Origin: Gammaproteobacteria bacterium
GTDB lineage: Bacteria; Pseudomonadota; Gammaproteobacteria; UBA6429; Thiohalophilaceae
Length of the DNA: 5,538 bases
Direction: 5' to 3'
Assembly (NCBI GenBank): GCA_029880425.1
Contig: JAOUOK010000154.1
Coordinates: 1 to 5,538, forward strand
The notes beneath the pieces were generated by a model. The model made no database searches. It was given only the letters and a program-made list of their open reading frames with translations, and was not told the DNA's origin. A program made the translations under genes and the position numbers. Below, piece by piece: positions 1 to 5,538 of the stretch (positions are counted from its first letter, which is position 1; each line of letters opens with the position of its first letter).

Positions 1-197
1 CCTATACCGGTTCTTTGGGTTACCTGAATCATAATGGTGATATGGATATAAATATATTAATTAGAACAATTACCCTGAAAAATAATACACTCTCATTTCG
101 TGCAGGAGCTGGGTTAGTTGCTGACTCTGTAGCCCAGGCTGAACTTGAAGAAACGCGCCATAAAGCACGTGGATTATTGCTGGCATTACAAGAATAA
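1..197 (+). CDS. pabB: Aminodeoxychorismate synthase component I, C-terminal end (partial)
   Basis: The 5' part lies outside the window. The frame is open from the first base (first whole codon at base 3) and gives about 64 residues, starting with YTGSLGYLNHNGDMD and ending in ALQE, followed by two TAA codons in tandem. The stretch has the end of the chorismate-binding fold of the TrpE/PabB/anthranilate synthase family: the YTGxxGY..GDMDxNIxIRT block, then the AGAGxVADS...E.EET..KA segment. PabB aminates chorismate to 4-amino-4-deoxychorismate with ammonia from PabA, for folate synthesis. The family fit is clear. The choice of PabB over TrpE or a salicylate/isochorismate synthase rests on the IRT/AGAGLVADS wording and on pabC starting 20 bases downstream, so the two steps of 4-aminobenzoate synthesis sit side by side. 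An in-frame TTG at 15 is internal and not a start. Confidence 0.88.
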   Translation, partial: YTGSLGYLNHNGDMDINILIRTITLKNNTLSFRAGAGLVADSVAQAELEETRHKARGLLLALQE

Positions 198-217
198 TAA
201 GCGGTTTTCATGTATTT

Positions 218-1045
218 ATGATAAGTGTATTAATCAATGGTGAATGTAAAGAGTCGATAAGTATTTTTGATCGTGGCTTACAGTATGGCGATGGTTTATT
301 TGAAACCATGGCGGTATACGAGAATAAAATTCAACTATGGGATGCGCACTGGGAAAGGTTAAAAAATGGATGTCAACGTCTCTCTATTGAGATTCCTGAT
401 AAGAAATTAATAGAAAATGAAATTGCAATTATTACTAACGAAAAATTAACCCCCAATCCTTTTGTTATTAAGTTAATCATTACCCGTGGTAGTGGTGAGC
501 GTGGATATAAATTTCCTTCTGTACAAAATACTACACGTATTATTTCAAGACAGCCATGGCCTCACTTATCCGAAGAATTTAAAACCAGTGGGGTTGCTGT
601 ACGCTACTGTGAGACCATTTTATCTGAAAATACACAGCTTGCAGGGATAAAACACCTTAACCGTCTAGAACAAGTCCTGGCAAGGAATGAATGGAATACG
701 AATGATTTTCAGGAAGGGCTAATGTTAAATGCAAATGGAGATGTAGTTGATGGCACAATGAGCAATATCTTTGCTGTCAAAGACAATATTATTTTCACCC
801 CTGATTTATCATCAGCCGGTGTCTCAGGTGTTATGCGTAATACCGTAATAGAACGGGCTAAAGAACTTGGCTTTTCAGTATATGAAAAAACTTTTTCTAA
901 ATTTGAGCTTGAAAATGCCGATGAATTATTTATAACAAATTCTCTAATCAGGATTTGGCCAGTCAGAACGATTGCAAAAAAACGTTTTACTCAAATTGGT
1001 AAAATAACAAAGCAGCTTCAGCAAGCTGTTGATAAAACCAGGTAA
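218..1045 (+). CDS. pabC: 4-amino-4-deoxychorismate lyase (PLP enzyme, class IV aminotransferase fold)
   Basis: This 275-residue protein is the size of other PabC proteins (E. coli is about 269). It splits 4-amino-4-deoxychorismate into 4-aminobenzoate and pyruvate in the cytoplasm, the step after PabB. Seen in order: the N-terminal LINGE and DRGLQYGDGLFET block (residues 5-30), an ITRGSGERGY segment (88-97), the lysine motif AGIKHLNRLEQVL (142-154) with K145 as the expected Schiff-base lysine, the GTMSNIF cofactor loop (179-185), and GVSGVMR (201-207). At residue 178, where the family usually has Glu touching the PLP ring nitrogen, this protein has Asp. The ATG at 218 is chosen because MISVLINGE aligns with the family N-terminus. 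No good Shine-Dalgarno sequence precedes it, so translation may be coupled to pabB. The stop is 3 bases before mltG. Confidence 0.95.
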   Translation: MISVLINGECKESISIFDRGLQYGDGLFETMAVYENKIQLWDAHWERLKNGCQRLSIEIPDKKLIENEIAIITNEKLTPNPFVIKLIITRGSGERGYKFPSVQNTTRIISRQPWPHLSEEFKTSGVAVRYCETILSENTQLAGIKHLNRLEQVLARNEWNTNDFQEGLMLNANGDVVDGTMSNIFAVKDNIIFTPDLSSAGVSGVMRNTVIERAKELGFSVYEKTFSKFELENADELFITNSLIRIWPVRTIAKKRFTQIGKITKQLQQAVDKTR

Positions 1046-1048
1046 ATA

Positions 1049-2086
1049 ATGAAAAAATTAATATCAGTTGTTCTTGTTGTTGGATTAATTTCATTTGCAT
1101 GGGTTTGGTCATCATATCAAAACTCGCTTGATGCAAAATTAAATATACACAACGAAGAGCAGGTATACTCAATCAAGCAGGGAAGTTCACTTTCTTTTGT
1201 GATTTATGATTTATATAAAAAGAAAATCATACACCACCCGCGTTACATTCTTTTATATGCACGCATAAACGGATTATCCAATGAAATGCAGGCAGGTGAT
1301 TACCTGCTATCGAATAAGCTTAAAACACAAGATTTTCTGCATAATATTTTTAAGGGTAAAGTCCTTCAATATTCTTTCACCATCATTGAAGGCTGGTCTT
1401 TTAAACAGTTAATCGAAGAGCTGAAAAAACACCCACATATAAATCATACAGTTGGGAATTTATCTGCAGAAGATATTATGAATAAATTGCAGTTAGATAA
1501 TATTCATTATGAAGGACAATTTTTGCCCGATACCTATCTCTTCCCGGGCCAGCTAACAGATTTAGAATTTTTAAAGCGTGCTTACAAATCGATGCAGCAG
1601 GTTTTAATGCTGGAATGGGAACAGCGTGCTACCGGTTTGCCGTATAAATCACCATACGAAGCATTGATTATGGCTTCAATTATTGAGAAAGAAACGGGTC
1701 TGGCCAGTGAACGTGAACAAATCGCCGGTGTTTTTGTTCGCCGCCTGGAAAAACGAATGCGTTTACAGACTGATCCAACCGTGATTTATGGTATGGGTGA
1801 TCGTTACAAGGGAAACATACGTAAGCGTGATTTACTTCAAGATACACCCTATAATACCTACCGACGCGCAGGTTTACCGCCAACACCAATAGCATTACCT
1901 GGCAGAAAAGCAATCTACGCGGCACTCCACCCGGCAGATGGAGATTCTTTATACTTTGTTGCTCGTGGAGACGGTAGCCACGTGTTCTCAGCAACCTTAA
2001 AAGAACATAATAATGCTGTTATTAAATACCAGTTAAAGGGCCGCGCACGCTCATTTTCATCTTACAAACACAATAAATCTAATTAA
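1049..2086 (+). CDS. mltG: Endolytic murein transglycosylase MltG (YceG family)
   Basis: This 345-residue protein (E. coli about 340) is an inner-membrane lytic transglycosylase that cuts nascent peptidoglycan strands and is thought to set glycan chain length. One hydrophobic N-terminal segment (about residues 4-20, after MKK) anchors it, with the rest expected in the periplasm. A LysM-like region follows (about 38-95, including the AGDYLL segment), then the YceG catalytic domain. The signature IIEKETGLASEREQIAGVF (211-229) is present, with E213 matching the catalytic glutamate of E. coli MltG. Next come RLQTDPTVIYGMG (238-250), YNTYRRAGLPP (268-278) and HPADGDSLYFVA (294-305), all in family order. 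The ATG lies 3 bases after pabC, with a short AGG at 1040-1042 inside the pabC end as the likely ribosome site. The gene appears intact, and its place between pabC and tmk is the usual one. Confidence 0.96.
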   Translation: MKKLISVVLVVGLISFAWVWSSYQNSLDAKLNIHNEEQVYSIKQGSSLSFVIYDLYKKKIIHHPRYILLYARINGLSNEMQAGDYLLSNKLKTQDFLHNIFKGKVLQYSFTIIEGWSFKQLIEELKKHPHINHTVGNLSAEDIMNKLQLDNIHYEGQFLPDTYLFPGQLTDLEFLKRAYKSMQQVLMLEWEQRATGLPYKSPYEALIMASIIEKETGLASEREQIAGVFVRRLEKRMRLQTDPTVIYGMGDRYKGNIRKRDLLQDTPYNTYRRAGLPPTPIALPGRKAIYAALHPADGDSLYFVARGDGSHVFSATLKEHNNAVIKYQLKGRARSFSSYKHNKSN

Positions 2087-2097
2087 GTAGTCTTAAT

Positions 2098-2715
2098 ATG
2101 AAAGGTAAATTTATTACGGTTGAAGGCACTGAAGGTGTCGGTAAAAGCACTAACATGGCTTTTATTGAAGAATGGATTAAAAGTACCGGCAAAGAACTCA
2201 TCATTACCCGTGAACCAGGTGGTACTGAACTCGGTGAAAAGTTACGTGATTTGCTGCTCGATGCAAAAGAACAGTCAATGTGTGACGACACGGAATTGCT
2301 CTTAATGTTTGCTGCTCGCGCACAGCATTTGCATGAAGTGATCCTTCCGGCATTGAAAGCCGGGAAGTGGGTTCTTTGTGACAGATTTACCGATGCCACC
2401 TATGCCTACCAGGGTGGCGGACGCGGTATAGAGATGGAACGAATTGCCCAGCTAGAACAGTGGGTACAGGCTGACTTGAGACCTGATATGACACTGATCC
2501 TGGATTTACCAGTTGATATCGGCCTGGAACGGGCTGGTAAACGAAGCTCACCTGATCGTTTCGAACTGGAAAAACATGATTTTTTTAATAAAGTTCGGGA
2601 TACATATCTTGCACGCGCAAAAGCTCAACCTCATCGTTACCAGGTGATTGACGCTTCACCTGCCATAAACCAGGTTCAACAATCGATTCAATCTGTTCTT
2701 GAGAGTATGGTTTAA
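2098..2715 (+). CDS. tmk: Thymidylate kinase (dTMP kinase)
   Basis: This 205-residue cytoplasmic enzyme phosphorylates dTMP to dTDP with ATP, a required step to dTTP. The sequence shows the P-loop GTEGVGKST (residues 10-18), the TREPGGTELGEKLR block (37-50) that binds substrate, the DRF motif (95-97), and the YQGGGRG segment (104-110) of the dTMP site. A LID region (about 144-160) carries R145, K148, R149 and R154. The P-loop has no arginine while the LID is basic, which matches the E. coli-like type II enzyme. Length and motifs are complete. It starts 11 bases after mltG; no strong ribosome binding site is visible there (spacer GTAGTCTTAAT). Its stop lies 4 bases before holB. Confidence 0.97.
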   Translation: MKGKFITVEGTEGVGKSTNMAFIEEWIKSTGKELIITREPGGTELGEKLRDLLLDAKEQSMCDDTELLLMFAARAQHLHEVILPALKAGKWVLCDRFTDATYAYQGGGRGIEMERIAQLEQWVQADLRPDMTLILDLPVDIGLERAGKRSSPDRFELEKHDFFNKVRDTYLARAKAQPHRYQVIDASPAINQVQQSIQSVLESMV

Positions 2716-2719
2716 GCTG

Positions 2720-3700
2720 ATGTTTCCATGGCAAGCTAATAACTGGAAAACACTTGTAACCAGTAAAAATAATAACCGCTTAGCTCACGGGTTATTATTT
2801 CATGGTGCTGATGGTATAGGTAAAAACAACTTTGCCGTCGAATTTGCCCATTGGTTACTTTGTGAACAGCCATTAGCCGATAAAGCGTGTGGAGCATGTA
2901 AATCTTGCCAGCTAATTATGGCTGAATCTAACCCAGATTTAATCATGTTAAGCCCGGAAGAAGAGGGCAAAGCCATCAAGGTCGACCAGGTACGTGGCTT
3001 AATTGACAAAATTTCCCTAACCAGTCATGGTCATAGTCAGCGAGTGATTATTATTTCACCTGCCGATGCTTTAAATATCAATGCAAGCAACAGCCTGTTA
3101 AAAACACTGGAAGAGCCTCCTGCAAATACAATTTTAATCCTGGTAACAGCTACACCTTCAAGATTAATGGCAACAATAAGAAGTCGATGCCAGATGATTC
3201 GCTTTGATCTGCCAACAACTGAGCAAAGTCTTAGCTGGTTACAGGCTCAAAATGTGGAAAATGCAGATTTAGTATTAAAATTGTCAGCAGGTGCACCATT
3301 AGCGGCAAAAGATTTTGCTAACGAACAAGGCTTACAGATCCGTGATCAGCTTTTTAAAAACTGGCAGGAATTAGCCCAGGGACAAGTGGATGTATTAGAA
3401 AGTGCAGCAATGTGGTTAAAAGACGGATTTAAGGTTCTGGATAACCTGCCGTTAAACTGGGTAAGTAGCTGGATAATGGACATTATACGTATTCTACAAG
3501 GCGCGAATGTTGAAAGTATGGCTAATGCAGATTATGCTAAAACCTTGCAGAATTTGGCAGGACAGGTAGACTTGAAGTCAGTTTATGGACTATTAGACAG
3601 GTTAAACGATACCATAAAATTAAGTGATACGTCTGCTAATCAATTAATGTTGATTGAAGGACTGTTATTACACTGGGCTGGCTTAAAACGTTCAAAATAA
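2720..3700 (+). CDS. holB: DNA polymerase III subunit delta-prime (clamp loader)
   Basis: This 326-residue protein (E. coli about 334) is part of the clamp loader that places the beta clamp on primed DNA. It shows a RecA-like AAA+ core with a decayed P-loop, GADGIGKNN (residues 29-37). The lysine is kept but the next Ser/Thr is Asn, in line with delta-prime being a non-ATPase subunit. Four cysteines at 48, 57, 60 and 63 (C-x8-C-x2-C-x2-C) match the zinc site. NSLLKTLEEPP (124-134) follows, then the SRC motif at 155-157 that supplies an arginine finger to the neighbouring gamma/tau subunit. The helical collar domain makes up the C-terminal part. The frame also opens at a TTG at 2699 that would overlap tmk, but the ATG at 2720 gives MFPW, matching the M-Y/F-P-W start of HolB proteins, so it is preferred. 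Confidence 0.95.
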   Translation: MFPWQANNWKTLVTSKNNNRLAHGLLFHGADGIGKNNFAVEFAHWLLCEQPLADKACGACKSCQLIMAESNPDLIMLSPEEEGKAIKVDQVRGLIDKISLTSHGHSQRVIIISPADALNINASNSLLKTLEEPPANTILILVTATPSRLMATIRSRCQMIRFDLPTTEQSLSWLQAQNVENADLVLKLSAGAPLAAKDFANEQGLQIRDQLFKNWQELAQGQVDVLESAAMWLKDGFKVLDNLPLNWVSSWIMDIIRILQGANVESMANADYAKTLQNLAGQVDLKSVYGLLDRLNDTIKLSDTSANQLMLIEGLLLHWAGLKRSK

Positions 3701-3720
3701 TAATATAGACCACCTTCATA

Positions 3721-3725
3721 TAGGA
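3721..3725 (+). promoter_or_regulatory. Ribosome binding site of pilZ
   Basis: TAGGA lies 8 bases before the pilZ ATG. It is the clearest Shine-Dalgarno match in the left part of the window, and it supports independent initiation of pilZ rather than coupling to holB, whose stop is 33 bases upstream of the pilZ start. Confidence 0.6.
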
Positions 3726-3733
3726 TAACGATT

Positions 3734-4084
3734 ATGGTAGCACCCGCGGGAAGACAAGGTATTCTATCCCTCACTATTAAAGATAAAAGCGCGCTTTATG
3801 CTGCGTATATGCCTTTTATAAGAAACGGCGGACTCTTTATTCCAACGAATAAAGCTTATCACCTGGGTGATGAAGTATTTATGCTTCTGACCTTAATGGA
3901 AGAAACTGAAAAACTTCCGGTAGCTGGTAAAATTGTATGGGTTACACCTAAAGGCGCACAAGGTAACCGTGCAGCCGGGATTGGCGTACAGTTTAGTGAT
4001 CAGGATGGTGGTGCTGCGCGCACCAAGATTGAAACCTACCTCGCAGGTGCATTAAAATCAGATCGTCAAACTCATACTATGTAA
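3734..4084 (+). CDS. pilZ: Type IV pilus biogenesis protein PilZ
   Basis: This 116-residue cytoplasmic protein is a single PilZ domain, about the length of the founding P. aeruginosa PilZ. From memory it matches that protein closely, including LSLTIKDKSALYAAYMPFI (residues 11-29), NGGLFIPTNKAYHLGDEV (31-48), VAGKIVWVTPKGAQGNRAAG (63-82) and the ending SDRQTHTM. In Pseudomonas and Xanthomonas this PilZ type is needed for type IV pili and works through the assembly ATPase PilB and the c-di-GMP effector FimX. The sequence lacks the N-terminal RxxxR and the (D/N)xSxxG motifs of c-di-GMP-binding PilZ domains, as known for this subtype, so it is not expected to bind the nucleotide itself. Its place between holB and tatD is the conserved one. 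A terminator hairpin begins 27 bases after the stop. Confidence 0.96.
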   Translation: MVAPAGRQGILSLTIKDKSALYAAYMPFIRNGGLFIPTNKAYHLGDEVFMLLTLMEETEKLPVAGKIVWVTPKGAQGNRAAGIGVQFSDQDGGAARTKIETYLAGALKSDRQTHTM

Positions 4085-4111
4085 ACAATTTTTAAATTTT
4101 AATTTCTCAGG

Positions 4112-4140
4112 GTCGGGCTTAATAGCCCGACTTTTATTTA
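4112..4140 (+). terminator. Rho-independent terminator after pilZ
   Basis: A perfect 8-bp stem GTCGGGCT / AGCCCGAC (4112-4119 and 4124-4131) with a 4-base TAAT loop is followed at once by TTTTATTTA. A GC-rich stem plus a T tail fits intrinsic termination of the plus-strand unit ending in pilZ. The upstream side has T-rich rather than A-rich DNA, so it should work in one direction only. Confidence 0.88.
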
Positions 4141-4157
4141 TAGGACTTGAACTAAAT

Positions 4158-4937
4158 ATGTTTTTAATTGATTCCCACTGCCATCTCGACAGGCTGGACC
4201 TTGCTCCATATGATAATCAATTATCTAATGCACTTAACTATGCAAATGAAGTCGGGGTAGGGCATATGTTATGTGTTGCGATAAATATGGAAAATTTTAA
4301 AGCGGTGATTGATACAGCAAAGACATATGATTTTGTTTCCGCATCTGTCGGAGTTCATCCTAACGAAACAGAAGGTCATGATCCAACTATCGATGAATTA
4401 ATTACCATGGCCGATGACCCTGATATTGTTGCGATAGGTGAAACAGGACTTGATTATTTTCGTAGCGAAGGTGACTTAACATGGCAACAGGAACGGTTTC
4501 GTAGACATATTACTGCGGCAAGAGAAACAAACAAACCTTTAATTATTCATATGCGCGATGCCACCGATGATACCCTGAGAATTCTAAAAGAAGAAAAAGC
4601 TGATGAAATCGGTGGAGTAATGCATTGTTTTGTTGAAGACTGGGAAGTTGCTCAAAAAGCTCTTGATCTTAATTTTGTTATTTCATTCTCAGGTATCGTC
4701 ACCTTTAACAGTGCAAAGGCATTACAGCAAGTAGCTAAGAATGTCCCTGGAGACAAAATGCTGGTGGAAACAGATTCTCCTTACCTTGCGCCGGTTCCAT
4801 TCCGGGGTAAAAGCAACCAGCCGGCTTACGTCGTCCAGGTAGCTGAAAAAATTTCTGAACTACGCGATGTCTCTTTAGAAGAGGTTGCAGCTCTTACAAC
4901 AAAAAATTACTTAAAATTATTTGGAAACATTGCCTGA
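4158..4937 (+). CDS. ycfH: TatD-family metal-dependent hydrolase (YcfH type)
   Basis: This 259-residue protein belongs to the TatD family of TIM-barrel metal-dependent hydrolases in the amidohydrolase superfamily; relatives show 3'-5' exonuclease or DNase activity. The expected metal ligands are visible: H7 and H9 in IDSHCHLD (residues 4-11), E95 in GETGLDYFR (94-102), H131 in IIHMRDA (129-135), H156 in GVMHCF (153-158), and D206 in LVETDSPYLAP (202-212). The ending KNYLKLFG is also typical. The wording and the place after holB/pilZ point to the E. coli YcfH group rather than TatD itself. The exact substrate cannot be told from sequence. A terminator separates it from pilZ, and no convincing promoter is seen in the 73-base gap. 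An AGGA at 4142-4145 lies 12 bases before the ATG, a rather long spacing. Confidence 0.94.
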   Translation: MFLIDSHCHLDRLDLAPYDNQLSNALNYANEVGVGHMLCVAINMENFKAVIDTAKTYDFVSASVGVHPNETEGHDPTIDELITMADDPDIVAIGETGLDYFRSEGDLTWQQERFRRHITAARETNKPLIIHMRDATDDTLRILKEEKADEIGGVMHCFVEDWEVAQKALDLNFVISFSGIVTFNSAKALQQVAKNVPGDKMLVETDSPYLAPVPFRGKSNQPAYVVQVAEKISELRDVSLEEVAALTTKNYLKLFGNIA

Positions 4938-4951
4938 TAAAAATATCAGGC
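4932..4951. terminator. Inverted repeat shared by two convergent gene ends, possible weak bidirectional terminator
   Basis: GCCTGATA (4932-4939) and TATCAGGC (4944-4951) form a perfect 8-bp inverted repeat around an AAAA loop. Both stop codons lie in its arms: TGA of tatD at 4935-4937 and TGA of the minus-strand gene at 4948-4946. A hairpin would form in either transcript. The plus-strand tail (TGCATTTTC) has only a short T run, so termination strength is uncertain. Confidence 0.55.
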
Positions 4952-5538
4952 TGCATTTTCATTATCCTGGTTAGCAGATGAATTTAGTCCACCTTCCAGC
5001 ATATAGGCATCATAACCACGTTCATTAAGGATATACGTCGCTGATGCACTTCTACTACCCGTATCACAATAAACAATGTATTTTTTATTCTTTTCAAGTT
5101 TATTTGCATTTAAACGCAGCAAGTATAGAGGGATGTTTATACTGCCAGGAATTTTTTTATTCTGGTATTCACTAAGCAATCTAACATCTAGCCATGTTGC
5201 ACCATCACCTACCATATCTTCAGCTTCATTATAGTTAACTGTTTTAAGAACAGGTTCTTTTAAAAGCGCTATAAAATCATCTTTTCCTAAACGCATTAAT
5301 ATACCATCTGTGTTCATAATTATTGTTGCGTTTCGTGGCACCTCTGAAATTAAGGCATCTTCTCCAAATCCTTTCCCGGCTTCAAGATTAGCAATATTTA
5401 AGTCTTTATGTCCCGTTTCTTCAGAGTTTTGCATTACGCGACAGCTACCAGTTTTAATAATGTAATAATAATCACCTTTATCACCTTGCTTTATAATTAC
5501 GTCAGATTTTTTCACCTGAACGGATTCAATTCGTTGAA
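4946..5538 (-). CDS. Cyclic-nucleotide-binding domain / rhodanese fusion protein (5' end missing)
   Basis: The minus-strand frame is open to the window edge. A GTG codon at 5515 could be read as a start, but the codons before it (QRIESVQ, bases 5536-5516) continue the family pattern of a cNMP-binding domain, so the start lies outside the window. Residues are numbered with that GTG codon as 1. The cNMP domain runs to about 90, with IIKQGDKGDYYYIIKTG (7-23) and a phosphate-binding cassette FGEDALISEVPRNAT (50-64); E52 and R61 are the expected ligand contacts. A rhodanese domain follows (about 95-177) with LDVR (109-112), the IPGSINIPL segment (122-130) and the active loop CDTGSRS, where C150 is the expected sulfur-carrying cysteine. 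The tail is short, polar and Asn/Ala-rich. No DNA-binding helix-turn-helix is seen. A cNMP or redox/sulfur signal reader is plausible, but its target is unknown. It is probably cytoplasmic, as no membrane segment is visible in this part. Confidence 0.88.
   Translation of the reverse strand, partial: QRIESVQVKKSDVIIKQGDKGDYYYIIKTGSCRVMQNSEETGHKDLNIANLEAGKGFGEDALISEVPRNATIIMNTDGILMRLGKDDFIALLKEPVLKTVNYNEAEDMVGDGATWLDVRLLSEYQNKKIPGSINIPLYLLRLNANKLEKNKKYIVYCDTGSRSASATYILNERGYDAYMLEGGLNSSANQDNENAA

Noticed and set aside
1680..1994. Antisense open frame of 104 codons opposite mltG.
   Set aside because: It lies over the most conserved MltG motifs, has no recognisable domain and is low-complexity in character; a shadow of the real gene.
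2079..2399. Antisense open frame of 106 codons opposite the start of tmk.
   Set aside because: It mirrors the conserved Tmk P-loop and substrate-binding region and shows no family features.
2699..2719. Longer HolB start at TTG 2699, overlapping the end of tmk.
   Set aside because: The added residues MRVWFKL are not family-like, while the ATG at 2720 gives the conserved MFPW start of delta-prime proteins.
2807..2833. Damaged P-loop in HolB (GKN instead of GKS/T) as a sign of a broken gene.
   Set aside because: Delta-prime subunits commonly have decayed ATP sites, and the rest of the protein is intact.
3668..3709. Possible promoter for pilZ in the end of holB (TTACAC with TAATAT or TATAGA).
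   Set aside because: The spacing between the boxes is well over the usual 16-18 bases, and AT-rich DNA gives such -10-like matches often.
5513..5515. GTG as the start of the minus-strand gene.
   Set aside because: Upstream codons to the window edge are open and read as the first strand of the cNMP-binding domain, so the gene is cut by the window.
1..5538. Novel defence, mobile or CRISPR-like system.
   Set aside because: All frames are explained by known housekeeping families, and no repeats, integrase, transposase, toxin-antitoxin pair or spacer array was seen.

Overview
This window is a housekeeping gene cluster from a gammaproteobacterium with fairly AT-rich DNA. Reading left to right it holds the 3' end of pabB, then pabC, mltG, tmk, holB, pilZ and tatD (ycfH type) on the plus strand. 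A cyclic-nucleotide-binding/rhodanese fusion gene converges on them from the right edge on the minus strand. The order pabC-mltG-tmk-holB-(pilZ)-tatD is the known arrangement in gammaproteobacteria. An intact pilZ between holB and tatD is the arrangement known from Pseudomonas, and it suggests an organism with type IV pili. I cannot name the genus; the low GC argues against Pseudomonas itself.

Bases 1-3733 look like one tightly packed transcription unit. Gaps between pabB, pabC, mltG, tmk and holB are only about 3 to 20 bases, and no terminator is visible among them. PabB and PabC make 4-aminobenzoate for folate. MltG cuts nascent glycan strands in the periplasm. Tmk makes dTDP, and HolB is the delta-prime subunit of the DNA polymerase III clamp loader. 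The unit thus ties folate and dTMP chemistry, DNA replication and wall growth together. PilZ follows after a 33-base gap with its own good ribosome binding site.

An 8-bp GC-rich hairpin with a T-rich tail follows pilZ (4112-4140) and is a convincing intrinsic terminator, so tatD is set apart from the rest. tatD and the minus-strand gene end eight bases apart, and both stop codons lie inside one perfect inverted repeat (4932-4951).

No RNA gene, mobile element, CRISPR array or origin was seen, and no stretch over 300 bases lacks a gene. I found no evidence for a new multi-gene system. The items most worth a second look are the cNMP-rhodanese fusion, the shared stop-codon palindrome, the terminator that isolates tatD, and an Asp in place of the usual PLP-contacting Glu in PabC.
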